A stretch of 19,567 nucleotides of DNA, from assembly GCA_023486985.1 (NCBI GenBank), contig JAMDEM010000186.1:1-19567 (forward strand), written 5' to 3'. The DNA comes from Bacillota bacterium. Lineage in GTDB: Bacteria > Vulcanimicrobiota > JAMDEM01. Numbering within the stretch: the stretch's first letter is position 1; every line of letters starts with the position of its first letter. This document shows positions 1 to 7,077 of this stretch, piece after piece. Under the pieces are notes generated by a model. It made no database searches. It was not told the DNA's origin and saw only the letters and a program-made list of their open reading frames with translations. A program made the translations under genes and the position numbers.

Positions 1-7
1 GGGCCTC

Positions 8-412
8 ATGTCTGAATTAGACCCGAGGGTAAAAAGAAAAGAGCAAAAGCCGAAGAAAGATACTGATGAAATCCAGTTTGGCGCTGGAAAAGACAACCGC
101 TTTGAAGCTAAAACCAGTGATAAAGTAAGCGAAGGAAAACAGAGTCTGGGTGCAGATGAAATAAAGGAAGCAAAAATATTCAAGGATGCTGTCAATCTTG
201 AGACCCTGTTCCCGAAGCAGAATCTGGAAGCAGCAAACAAGATAGTCATGGGACAGATTCAGGAGAAAACACCTTCACCTTCACTAACCGAGCTCAAGGC
301 AACTCCTGAAACAGCTGCAATGGAAGGCGCGATGAAGGAATACCATCCAATGATGGGAATTCATGACAGCGGAAACAAACCTATTGCAATGCTTGGAGAA
401 GCAACACTTTAA
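8..412 (+). CDS. Unrecognised hydrophilic protein
   Basis: This open frame encodes 134 residues and I do not recognise a family. It is strongly hydrophilic and rich in Lys and Glu, with no membrane segment, signal peptide or cysteine, and the first 50 residues look disordered. The C-terminal third contains several Met residues (AMEGAMKEYHPMMGIHD). It is the only likely gene on the plus strand and is followed 38 bases after its stop by a strong intrinsic terminator, which supports it being expressed. The frame is open to the left edge of the window and no convincing ribosome binding site precedes the ATG at 8, so the true start may lie outside. It could be a small accessory protein of an operon located to the left; no function is assigned. 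Confidence 0.6.
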   Translation: MSELDPRVKRKEQKPKKDTDEIQFGAGKDNRFEAKTSDKVSEGKQSLGADEIKEAKIFKDAVNLETLFPKQNLEAANKIVMGQIQEKTPSPSLTELKATPETAAMEGAMKEYHPMMGIHDSGNKPIAMLGEATL

Positions 413-450
413 ATATAAGAAGGCAAGGGATAATAAAGATATACTAAGTT

Positions 451-478
451 GGGCGGCTTTTGCCGCCCTTTTTATTTT
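451..478 (+). terminator. Intrinsic terminator after the plus-strand gene
   Basis: A perfect 7-bp stem (GGGCGGC at 451-457 with GCCGCCC at 462-468) encloses a TTTT loop and is followed by TTTTTATTTT. This is a textbook rho-independent terminator for transcription coming from the gene ending at 412. There is no T-tract in the opposite orientation, so it should not stop transcripts of the convergent recombinase. Confidence 0.9.
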
Positions 479-591
479 CGAACTGCTTCAACCTTCAAAA
501 TTTACCCGCATGAAGCAGGAGAAAACAAGCTGGCCGAAGGCGAAGCCTGAGGATACCAAAGGATTTACCCGCGGTTGCTTATTTTCGAACT
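472..591. repeat. 13-bp direct repeat pair and small inverted repeat
   Basis: TTATTTTCGAACT occurs at 472-484 and again at 579-591, and TTTACCCGC occurs at 501-509 and 564-572. An 8-bp inverted repeat, CTGCTTCA (483-490) with TGAAGCAG (511-518), lies just inside. The stretch 413-619 holds no gene. The repeats may be a decayed local duplication or a mobile-element footprint; nothing identifies an element. Confidence 0.4.
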
Positions 592-619
592 ATTAACATC
601 GCAGGGCAGTTTAGTTTAT

Positions 620-1522
620 TTATTCCCGCGGATGGCTTTTTTCGTAAATATCCCTTATATGCTCAAGTGAAATATTTGTATAGACCTGTGTGGTGGAAAG
701 ATTTTCATGTCCAAGAAGTTCCTTTATGGTCATAAGGTCAGCTCCGCCCATAAGAAGATGGGTTGCAAATGAGTGCCGGAGAGTGTGGGGTGAGGCAGGT
801 TTTGAAATGCCTGCTTTCTTTAAATACCTTGCAAATAGCTGCTGAACAGTCCTCTTAGATAATCGAACATTTGTACGATTTAAAAATAGGGCAGGGGAAT
901 CAATTTTCGCTCTTTCAACAAGGTATGCTTTAAGGGCTTCTCTTGCGCTGTTATTCATTAAAACAAAGCGTTCCTTATTGCCCTTTCCCGTAACCTTAAT
1001 CATGTTGCGCTCAAAGTCCACTGACTCGATATTAAGGCCCACAAGCTCGCTTATACGCATGCCGGTTGCGTAGAAGAGCTCAAGAATAGCTCTGTCTCTT
1101 TTGGAAAGGATACCGGTACCTGTAGGAGCCTCTAAAATTGATTCAACCTCACTTTGGGAGAGAACTTTAGGAATCTGTTTGCCTGTTTTGGCGCTCTTTA
1201 TGTTAACCATGGGATTTCTGGGTATATACCCTTCGTTTTCAAGGAATTTAAAGTACCCTTTTAAAGTGGCTATCTTCCTGTTGATAGCTTGGGCTGTATA
1301 GCCTTTTTTCATCTTCAAATAGGTTAAGAACTCCCTTATAGTCCGCTCATCCATGGTCTCAAGGGTCAATTCCTGATGGAAAAAGGGCTCAAAATAAGCC
1401 AGAAATGCCTCAATATCCTGCTGATACTCTTTTACGGTCCTGGTGGCAAGATTCCGCTCCACGGCAATATAGTTAATAAAATCATCCTTATAAAATCCCC
1501 GCGCTTTTTCAATTTCGCTCAT
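620..1522 (-). CDS. xerC: Tyrosine recombinase, XerC/XerD type
   Basis: The 300-aa product has the length and architecture of chromosome-dimer-resolution recombinases: an N-terminal SAM-like core-binding domain (about residues 8-100) and a C-terminal catalytic domain (about 118-295). All catalytic residues are visible: R156 (in ATGMRISELVGL), K180 (TGKGNKERF), H246 and R249 (HTLRHSFATHLL), H272 (LLGHENLSTTQVYT) and nucleophile Y281. The family cuts and rejoins DNA at dif to resolve chromosome dimers at division. The tail YEKSHPRE resembles XerC endings more than XerD, but the assignment between the two is not certain. The ATG at 1522 is preceded by an AGGA-type ribosome binding site. No phage or integron genes flank it, so a housekeeping role is more likely than an element integrase. 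Confidence 0.88.
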   Translation of the reverse strand: MSEIEKARGFYKDDFINYIAVERNLATRTVKEYQQDIEAFLAYFEPFFHQELTLETMDERTIREFLTYLKMKKGYTAQAINRKIATLKGYFKFLENEGYIPRNPMVNIKSAKTGKQIPKVLSQSEVESILEAPTGTGILSKRDRAILELFYATGMRISELVGLNIESVDFERNMIKVTGKGNKERFVLMNNSAREALKAYLVERAKIDSPALFLNRTNVRLSKRTVQQLFARYLKKAGISKPASPHTLRHSFATHLLMGGADLMTIKELLGHENLSTTQVYTNISLEHIRDIYEKSHPRE

Positions 1523-1559
1523 AGTAATATCCTGCTTTCTTGCCTTTTAACTCCCCCAG

Positions 1560-1580
1560 CCCCTCTTTAACAAAGAGGGG
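1560..1580. repeat. Short hairpin CCCCTCTTT/AAAGAGGGG
   Basis: A perfect 9-bp stem (1560-1568 and 1572-1580) encloses an AAC loop. It resembles the hairpin parts of the CCCCTCACC-type repeats elsewhere in the window (7215, 9587, 17482) but lacks the GGTGAGGGG end. It lies 38 bases upstream of the xerC start codon, within its 5' region. Confidence 0.6.
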
Positions 1581-1610
1581 AGATAACTTCGTCCATTGCA
1601 AAATCTGGAT

Positions 1611-1842
1611 TTTGGCGAAGTGAGGTAATGACTTTTAGAAACTTTAAGATTCGATGTTTGGCGAACTGAATGAGCTTTCGCGAATGAAGTTCGCCAAACA
1701 TATCTTTGGCGCATATATAGGTAAATTATAAGCCCGCCAATCCACGCCATTTACATCATTATCTATTATACGCCAAATATTATATTTGTCAATAATTAAG
1801 TAAATTTCACCTATAAATCTTGGATTCTTTACTTGCGCCAAA
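1611..1842. repeat. Cluster of six TTTGGCG/CGCCAAA motifs with a 14-bp inverted repeat
   Basis: The heptamer TTTGGCG occurs at 1611-1617, 1657-1663 and 1705-1711, and its complement CGCCAAA at 1692-1698, 1771-1777 and 1836-1842. The second and third in position form part of a perfect 14-bp inverted repeat (1654-1667 with 1688-1701) around a 20-base loop that itself holds TTCGCGAA. The cluster could be operator sites upstream of xerC, or a decayed mobile element; the sequence does not decide between these. Confidence 0.6.
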
Positions 1843-2028
1843 TAACTTTATTGTAAGAAAAAATTTAAAAATAAGACAATAAACGAAGGTGTTTTTTGAA
1901 TTGGCATAACTCTACAGGAAAAGCTGTTTTGTACCGCCATATTAAAGAGGAAGGAAAATGCAAAACAGTATTACCTGTTGAAACACCCAGGAAAGAAAAA
2001 GTGCAGCAATTTTTCAAGAAATTATATC

Positions 2029-3519
2029 TTATGCTCCCTGCTTTGCCTCTTTTGAGGAGCCCGGATCCGAAGATTTTTTTATGTCAGCTTCTGCGGAATC
2101 CTCTTCCCGGTCAGCAATACGGCGGTCTTTCATCATATCGCTTTTGCCTTTTTGAGTCTTCTGATAATTTCTAAGTTCTCCGGTTACCTGGGCAATCTGA
2201 AGAGGATGGATAAGAGGTCTTTGTTCATTGGTTGCCACGCTTATAGCTAATGTCATAAGCCCGCATTTTTCAATATTCCCTTGACGATCCTTACTCAGGA
2301 TATATCCTTTTTTCCTGTCTTCTTCAACATAATAAAACGGCACCTGCTGGTCAAATTCATTTATAATTGATTTTCCGATTTCGTCTATTTTATCGGGTGT
2401 TGTAACCAATACAAAATGATCTCCTCCTATGTGAGAAAGAAAATCTTCCTTGTTGCCTTTTTCCTTGAGATTGTTGGTTATTATTGTAGCAAGATGCCTT
2501 ATAATGCTGTCGCCTTTATCAAAGCCGCATTTATGGTTATATGCGCTGAAATCATTTATATCCAAGAATGCTACAGCAAATTTTTCCTTGCCGTCAATTC
2601 TGTCAAAAAGCACCTTTTGAAGCTGATGATTACCCGGCAAACCTGTAACAGGGCTCTGATCCTGATATTTCTCCCTTTCAACAAGAGTATCTTTTATCTT
2701 CTTAAGGCAATAGGCAATATCTTCAAGCTCATCTTTGGTCTTGATTTCCAGTTTATCAGGTTCCTGCCCGGAAATAAGCTTTATGGCAAAATTTCTTATA
2801 TCGGTAATGGGCTGAGTGATAAAATAAACGATAAAGACAAAAATAACAAATCCAAGAAAGCCCAGGGCAGATATAAAACTTAGAATCGTTAATTTTGCCT
2901 CGTCTAGTATCGGCTTATATTCAATAGAAGGAAGGGTCATGACAAGAATCCATTTGGAGTTATTAACCGGCGTGTAGGCAACGATTCTGTCAGCTCCTTC
3001 TTTTGAAAACTTTATCACATATGCCTTGTGGTTATTATTTATATAGTCTATAGTATCTTTCTGGTCAACTACAAAATAATACGGCGGGATTACCAGAAGC
3101 CTTCCGGAATGAATTATATTTTTACCGCCCTTATCAGCCTCGTTGAAGAGCCAGAAATACCCATACTTTCCCCACTGGCTCTGGCTGATTACCTCGGAAA
3201 CTTTCTTCTTTGAAGCTTCACTGAGAATATTATCAGGTTTTGTTTCTTTTACTTCATTAGTCTTTGTTTTATCTTGTGAAGAAGCAGCCGGTTTATTGTT
3301 TTCTTTATAAGGCGGAGCTTCATTTTTCTTTGCAGAAAGATTAATCCCATAAATATTTGCTTTCTTTAAAAGCTCTTCAACCCTGGAAAGTTCTACCTTC
3401 ATCATACTTTTCATCTGATCTTCGATTCTGTTTTCAAAAAGCCTATAAGAAAGAAAACCAAAGCAGGCAAGTGTAATAATTATTATAAAAAATCCAGCCC
3501 AGATAATTTTACTTCTCAC
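2029..3519 (-). CDS. Membrane sensor: Cache-like, HAMP and degenerate GGDEF domain
   Basis: The 496-aa product has a transmembrane segment at about 5-27, an extracytoplasmic region of about 180 residues including a Lys/Glu-rich linker (65-105) and a Cache-like stretch (GKYGYFWLFN at 117-126), a second membrane segment at about 211-235, a HAMP linker (236-284) and a GGDEF-type domain (about 285-458). The domain keeps recognisable blocks (VTGLPGNHQL, FLDINDFSAYNHKCGFDKGD) but the signature reads GGDHF at 365-369, so Glu of GGDEF is replaced by His. Active diguanylate cyclases make cyclic di-GMP; loss of the Glu suggests this one may be inactive or act as a nucleotide sensor. The C-terminal 40 residues are charged. 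The start is GTG at 3519, fixed by GGAGG six bases upstream. It follows the exported protein gene by 23 bases, so the two are probably one operon. Confidence 0.8.
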   Translation of the reverse strand: MRSKIIWAGFFIIIITLACFGFLSYRLFENRIEDQMKSMMKVELSRVEELLKKANIYGINLSAKKNEAPPYKENNKPAASSQDKTKTNEVKETKPDNILSEASKKKVSEVISQSQWGKYGYFWLFNEADKGGKNIIHSGRLLVIPPYYFVVDQKDTIDYINNNHKAYVIKFSKEGADRIVAYTPVNNSKWILVMTLPSIEYKPILDEAKLTILSFISALGFLGFVIFVFIVYFITQPITDIRNFAIKLISGQEPDKLEIKTKDELEDIAYCLKKIKDTLVEREKYQDQSPVTGLPGNHQLQKVLFDRIDGKEKFAVAFLDINDFSAYNHKCGFDKGDSIIRHLATIITNNLKEKGNKEDFLSHIGGDHFVLVTTPDKIDEIGKSIINEFDQQVPFYYVEEDRKKGYILSKDRQGNIEKCGLMTLAISVATNEQRPLIHPLQIAQVTGELRNYQKTQKGKSDMMKDRRIADREEDSAEADIKKSSDPGSSKEAKQGA

Positions 3520-3542
3520 TTTTCGCCTCCGCTCTTAAAAGC

Positions 3543-4001
3543 CTATCTCCCTGTTCCTATCTGTAGAATCCTTTTCCTTTCTTTGCCGTTTACCGCTTTT
3601 TGGGCAAGGGGCTCCAGGTCAACAGTTATTATCTTCCATGTGCCATTTTCCTTTTTTAGATCAACTTTGCCGCCGTAAAGAGCCTTAAATATCTGATTAT
3701 CCTGCCTGCCCACCACATTTGCTTTAACCTTTGTTCGAATGAGCTTACTGTCCTCATCAATTATTTTTATGCTGACAAGATCAACTCTTATTACATCTCT
3801 GCCTTTTTCTGCAAAATCAGGATATCTTACATCATCTTTGGCGGCAAGACTTAGATAATCATAGGCTTTCCTATACTCTTTTTTATTTATGGCTTCAAAA
3901 AAAGATTTTGCTATCTTCTGCGGGATCTCTTCAGAAAATGCCGCCAAACTAAAAAGGAGTATAAGAACAGGAATAACTATATTCTTTATATTTATATTCA
4001 T
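3543..4001 (-). CDS. Exported NTF2-like/DUF4878-like small protein
   Basis: From the ATG at 4001 the product has 152 residues: a signal peptide (residues 1-23, Lys then a hydrophobic run, predicted cut near AFS/EE) and a mature part of about 130 residues. The pattern of an initial helix with FFEAINKKEYRKAYDYLS, later strands, and a closing block ending NGTWKIITVDLEP matches NTF2-like folds of the DUF4878 type; this is recognition by pattern and is tentative. The frame is open further upstream to 4157, but those 52 extra codons are entirely inside a dispersed repeat whose second copy lies at 9386-9617, so I reject the longer start. The repeat end GGTGAGGGG lies directly before the ATG and appears to serve as its ribosome binding site. 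It is probably co-transcribed with the downstream sensor gene and may be its extracytoplasmic partner, which is inference. Confidence 0.7.
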   Translation of the reverse strand: MNINIKNIVIPVLILLFSLAAFSEEIPQKIAKSFFEAINKKEYRKAYDYLSLAAKDDVRYPDFAEKGRDVIRVDLVSIKIIDEDSKLIRTKVKANVVGRQDNQIFKALYGGKVDLKKENGTWKIITVDLEPLAQKAVNGKERKRILQIGTGR

Positions 4002-4002
4002 T

Positions 4003-4249
4003 CCCCTCACCTTTATCCTCTTCTTTGTTTTCCTCTTCGCTATCGCCTCGCATAGCTCGGCTTTTATTGCGGAGCTCAGGGTTTTGCGGAACCTTCTAAG
4101 CTTGCATTTCCTGCCCGCCAAGAAGTTCCATCCAAAACCCGTGCTCTTGCTACGCAAGCCCTCCCTGTTCGGTCGGGACGCACCCCAGAGGGGCGAGGAT
4201 ATTATAGTAGGTCCCCTCTCCCTTCCGGGGAAAGGGATGGGGTGAGGGG
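4003..4249. repeat. Long dispersed repeat, copy A (247 bp)
   Basis: It begins with CCCCTCACC (4003-4011) and ends with its inverse GGTGAGGGG (4241-4249). It shares two near-identical blocks with copy B at 9386-9617: 4003-4098 (one indel and one substitution by eye) and about 4119-4200 (two substitutions). Between them lies a segment of about 20 bases that differs, and the last 50 bases (hairpin part) also differ. It carries small hairpins such as CTTGC-TAC-GCAAG. It has no transposase and resembles a non-autonomous palindromic element. It sits between the DUF6941-like gene and the NTF2-like gene, in the same orientation to transcription as copy B. Confidence 0.9.
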
Positions 4250-4268
4250 GTCACATCAATAACAATTA

Positions 4269-4304
4269 ATAAAGAAGCCACAGTTTTTCCTGTGGCTTCT
4301 TTAT
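4269..4304 (-). terminator. Strong intrinsic terminator after the DUF6941-like gene
   Basis: A perfect 15-bp stem (4269-4283 with 4290-4304) containing AAGAAGCCACAG and its complement encloses a six-base loop. Read on the minus strand it starts 2 bases after the stop of the gene at 4307-4735 and runs into TTTATTAATTGTT. It should end the fabF-rnc-yggU side of transcription and separate it from the NTF2-like/sensor pair. Confidence 0.85.
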
Positions 4305-4306
4305 CT

Positions 4307-4735
4307 CTAGACTGTTGTCTCTGCTTTTCTTATCACCAGAGGATATTCCAGCACAACATTGCCGTCGAGCAGAACCTGGACCCAGTGGGTTCCCGGCTCC
4401 CTGAAGATTACTCCCTGAAATAAGTTCACTGCCATGAAAGGCGTTTCGTTATCTTTCAAATTAAAAGGCTGATCCCCCGTTGAAACAAGGACGGTCTTTT
4501 TATCAGGAAGAACAATTTTCATACTCTGGATGAAATCTCCCTGGCCGCTGCACCATCCGTTTGCAACAAAAAACTGCCAGTTTCTATATTTTTCAGTATC
4601 AGGGTCTTCCGCTGCCTGAGGCGGAAAGGGAAACTTTGGAAATGGAAGTTCGTAAAAAATATAGTTAAAACTCGGTGGTCCCTGCTCTTCCACAACCTGA
4701 AGACAGGGAATAGAAAACTGCAAAGATGGTTTCAT
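4307..4735 (-). CDS. Conserved hypothetical protein, DUF6941-like
   Basis: The product has 142 residues, no signal peptide and no membrane segment. It opens MKPSLQFSIPCLQVVEE, has a central block GDFIQSMKIVLPDKKTVLV, and ends in GTHWVQVLLDGNVVLEYPLVI, a beta-strand pattern typical of an immunoglobulin-like sandwich. This layout resembles proteins grouped as DUF6941, which have no established function; the match is from memory of the pattern and is tentative. The ATG at 4735 is preceded by a purine-rich AAGGCGG stretch. It lies 47 bases after yggU with no terminator visible between, and is closed by the strong hairpin at 4269-4304, so it is probably the last gene of the fabF-rnc-yggU transcript. 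Confidence 0.65.
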   Translation of the reverse strand: MKPSLQFSIPCLQVVEEQGPPSFNYIFYELPFPKFPFPPQAAEDPDTEKYRNWQFFVANGWCSGQGDFIQSMKIVLPDKKTVLVSTGDQPFNLKDNETPFMAVNLFQGVIFREPGTHWVQVLLDGNVVLEYPLVIRKAETTV

Positions 4736-4782
4736 TAATCTGCCGCCTTTCTTTCTTCTGATTCAATGTAAACTTCTCGAAT

Positions 4783-5064
4783 TTAAGCCTCTATTCCTTC
4801 TAGTTCCTTAAGCTTTTGCAGGCATATCTCAGGCGCATCTTTAATTACTACCACCTTGTTTCTTGACTTCTCACCCTGAAGAAGTTCTATCTGGTTTTTT
4901 TTTAAATACAGCGCCTGTGCAAGAAAATCAATTAATTCTTTGTTTGCCCTGCCTTCAACCGGAGGCGCCTTAAGCCTTACCAGAAGGGAATCTCCTCTTC
5001 TTCCTGATATCTCGTTTTTTGAAGCTCTTGTTATGACCTTAATTTTAAGATTGAGGCTCGGCAT
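4783..5064 (-). CDS. yggU: YggU/DUF167 family protein
   Basis: The 93-aa product shows the family hallmarks: an opening strand VITRASKNEISG, then LLVRLKAPPVEGRANKEL (residues about 27-44), and IELLQGEKSRNKVVVI near 59-74. These small cytosolic UPF0235 proteins are widespread, and their biochemical role is not settled. Length is normal for the family. The gene starts inside the end of rnc, overlapping it by 20 bases, which suggests translational coupling. Identification to family is confident, function is not. Confidence 0.88.
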   Translation of the reverse strand: MPSLNLKIKVITRASKNEISGRRGDSLLVRLKAPPVEGRANKELIDFLAQALYLKKNQIELLQGEKSRNKVVVIKDAPEICLQKLKELEGIEA

Positions 5065-5794
5065 ATAATCCCGTTTCTTCCAGGAAACTCCTGTCTCTTG
5101 CCAATATTTGGTTGAGGGCTGATTTTGCAGCTTCCTGCTGGGCTTCCTTTTTGTTTTTGCCTTTCCCCCACCCTATTTTTTTCCTTCTGAAAAAAAGTTC
5201 CACAGTAAAATTTTTTTTATGGGCGGGACCGTACTCGGAAGTTACTATGTATTCGGGAAGGGCTTTATATTTGTGCTGAAAGTATTCCTGAATTATTGTT
5301 TTATAATCTTTTCTGAGACTGCTTATTGTTTCCAGGTCATCCTGGAATAACTTCAATATGAAATTTTTTGTTGTTTTAAAGCCCCTGTCAAGATAAACTG
5401 CCCCCATAAGAGCTTCCATTGTATCAGCAAGGATTGAACTTCTTACCCTCCCACCGGCTTTCTCCTCTCCCCTGCCAAGCTTTAAGTATGCTCCCAGGTC
5501 AAGAAATTTTGCCTTTTCAGCCAGAATCGGCGCGCTCACCAGGGATGATTTCATCCTTGCCAGCTCACCCTCCTCAAGAGACGGAAAATGCTCATAAAGG
5601 TAATGGGTAATTACCAGACCCAGCACGGAGTCACCAAGAAATTCCAGCCTTTCGTTGTGGATACCCTGTTTTTTGCTTTCATAGGCATAAGAGCCATGGG
5701 TAAGTGAAATGTCAAGAAGATCTAAATTACTGAACTCAACATTCAGCAGGTTTTGAAGCAACAGCAGTTTTTTCAGTCTGGCTGAATCCTTCAT
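5045..5794 (-). CDS. rnc: Ribonuclease III
   Basis: RNase III cuts double-stranded RNA, processing rRNA precursors and some mRNAs. The 249-aa product has the N-terminal endonuclease domain (about 8-155) with the signature NERLEFLGDS at 47-56 supplying E51 and D55, and the second metal-binding pair D124 and E127 in ILADTMEALMGAVYLD. A double-stranded RNA-binding domain occupies about 163-232, ending with the characteristic NKKEAQQEAAKSAL. The ATG overlaps the fabF stop as ATGA, and the 3' end overlaps yggU. The fabF-rnc order is a common bacterial arrangement. All catalytic residues are present. Confidence 0.95.
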   Translation of the reverse strand: MKDSARLKKLLLLQNLLNVEFSNLDLLDISLTHGSYAYESKKQGIHNERLEFLGDSVLGLVITHYLYEHFPSLEEGELARMKSSLVSAPILAEKAKFLDLGAYLKLGRGEEKAGGRVRSSILADTMEALMGAVYLDRGFKTTKNFILKLFQDDLETISSLRKDYKTIIQEYFQHKYKALPEYIVTSEYGPAHKKNFTVELFFRRKKIGWGKGKNKKEAQQEAAKSALNQILARDRSFLEETGLYAEPQS

Positions 5795-7044
5795 GCCCTG
5801 TTGTCTTTGAATTTCCTTACTGCAATTACCGCATTCTGGCCGCCGAAGCCAAAGGAATTGTTGATAGCAATGTTTATCTCTGCTTTCCTGGCGATATTTG
5901 GCACATAATCAAGATCGCACTCTGCATCTGGATTCTCATAATTTATCGTGGGAGGAATTATGCCGTTTTTTGCAGCCAGTATGCAGACAATGGTTTCCAG
6001 CGCACCTGCAGCGCCCAGAGCATGACCCGTCATGGATTTTGTGGAACTTACCGGTATTTTGTATGCCCTTTCGCCGAAAACACTTTTAATTGCCATGGTT
6101 TCGGTTTTATCGCCAATGGGAGTTGAAGTGCCGTGAGCATTGATGTAATCAACTTCTTCAGGCTTTATGCCCGCCGCCTCAAGTGCCCTCTTCATTGCAA
6201 GAGCGGCTCCTCTTCCCTGGGGATCAGGCTCGGTGATGTGGTGAGCATCGGCTGACATGCCGAAAGAAAGAATCTCTGCATAAACTTTGGCGCCGCGGGC
6301 AAGGGCGTCATCAAGCCTTTCCAGTATCAAAACGCCGGACCCTTCTCCCATGACAAAGCCGTCTCTTAACTTGTCAAAGGGTCTGGATGCTTTTTCAGGC
6401 TCTTCATTTCTTGTGGAGAGAGCTTTCATTGAAGAAAAACCGGCAACACTTAAAGGAGTAATGGCGGCTTCCGTTCCCCCTGCAATCATCACTTTGGCTT
6501 TGCCTCTTTTGAGAAGTTCTGCCGCCTCGCCGATTGAATGCGCGGCTGTTGCACAGGCTGTAACAATTGAAAGGTTGGGACCACGGGCTCCAAGCTTTAT
6601 GCCCACATGGCCTGATGCCATGTTTATAATCATCATTGGAATAAAGAAGGGGCTTACCCTGCCGGGTCCGTTTTCCAGCAGGATACGGTGTTGTGTCTCA
6701 AGCGTTGACATTCCGCCGATGCCTGAACCGATAAGAACACCTATATCTTCACCGTTATCTTGATTTATCTCAATACCCGCATCATCCAGAGCTAATTTTG
6801 CTGCTCCCATTGAAAATTGCAGGAACCGGTCCATTTTCCGGGCTTCTTTTTTGGATATATTGTATTCCTCTGGATTAAAATTCTTCACCTCGCCGGCAAA
6901 TTTCACATCATAATTGGAGGTATCAAACAAAGTTATAGGACCTATTCCTGATTTTCCCTCAATAAGGGAATTCCAGAATAAATCAACACCTATACCGACA
7001 GATGAAATAATTCCTATCCCAGTTACCACAACACGATCCTTCAT
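5791..7044 (-). CDS. fabF: 3-oxoacyl-[acyl-carrier-protein] synthase II
   Basis: FabF condenses malonyl-ACP with a growing acyl-ACP in type II fatty acid synthesis, in the cytosol. The 417-aa product has normal family length and the full Cys-His-His active site: C164 in VTACATAAHS, H304 in NAHGTSTPIGD and H341 in STKSMTGHALGAAG, with K336 in the last motif. The glycine-rich C-terminus INNSFGFGGQNAVI is also typical. The ATG at 7044 is preceded by AAAGGGG. fabF is often directly preceded by acpP, but here the 215 bases upstream hold only repeats, so acpP must lie elsewhere. It overlaps rnc by 4 bases (ATGA) and is probably the first gene of the fabF-rnc-yggU unit. Confidence 0.95.
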   Translation of the reverse strand: MKDRVVVTGIGIISSVGIGVDLFWNSLIEGKSGIGPITLFDTSNYDVKFAGEVKNFNPEEYNISKKEARKMDRFLQFSMGAAKLALDDAGIEINQDNGEDIGVLIGSGIGGMSTLETQHRILLENGPGRVSPFFIPMMIINMASGHVGIKLGARGPNLSIVTACATAAHSIGEAAELLKRGKAKVMIAGGTEAAITPLSVAGFSSMKALSTRNEEPEKASRPFDKLRDGFVMGEGSGVLILERLDDALARGAKVYAEILSFGMSADAHHITEPDPQGRGAALAMKRALEAAGIKPEEVDYINAHGTSTPIGDKTETMAIKSVFGERAYKIPVSSTKSMTGHALGAAGALETIVCILAAKNGIIPPTINYENPDAECDLDYVPNIARKAEINIAINNSFGFGGQNAVIAVRKFKDNRA

Positions 7045-7077
7045 AAATTTCCCCTTTCAATACTATACAAAATAACC

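Larger units (their letters stand above)
1523..2028. other. 506-bp AT-rich intergenic region with inverted repeats
   Basis: This gap separates the start of the recombinase gene from the 3' end of the GGDEF-like gene, so it should hold the xerC promoter. I see no convincing gene in it. It contains the C-rich hairpin at 1560-1580, an imperfect GTC(C)ATT...AATGAC element at about 1590-1631, a 14-bp perfect inverted repeat at 1654-1701 and six TTTGGCG heptamers, all described separately. The part from about 1740 to 1890 is very AT-rich. No clear -35/-10 pair could be chosen with confidence. Confidence 0.6.

Noticed and set aside
363..596. Plus-strand frame of 77 codons
   Set aside because: It overlaps the end of the gene at 8-412 and reads straight through the intrinsic terminator at 451-468.
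413..619. Possible tRNA or small RNA gene in intergenic gaps
   Set aside because: No T-loop-like GGTTCGAATCC sequence or cloverleaf was recognised here or in the other gaps at 7045-7259, 15740-15919 and 17213-17529.
1655..1700. CRISPR-like array or integron attachment site near xerC
   Set aside because: Motif spacing is irregular, there are no direct repeats of constant length, and no cas or integron genes occur; only inverted heptamers are seen.
1896..2174. Plus-strand frame of 92 codons
   Set aside because: It needs a TTG start, overlaps the end of the GGDEF-like gene by 146 bases on the opposite strand, and matches no family. The first 45 residues outside the overlap look mildly protein-like, so it is not excluded entirely.
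4002..4157. Extended start of the NTF2-like gene at 4157
   Set aside because: The extra 52 residues are translated repeat sequence; the ATG at 4001 gives a good signal peptide and has a purine-rich site just upstream.
6287..6763. Long plus-strand frame of 158 codons
   Set aside because: It is antisense to fabF, whose identity is certain; the open frame follows from codon bias on the other strand.
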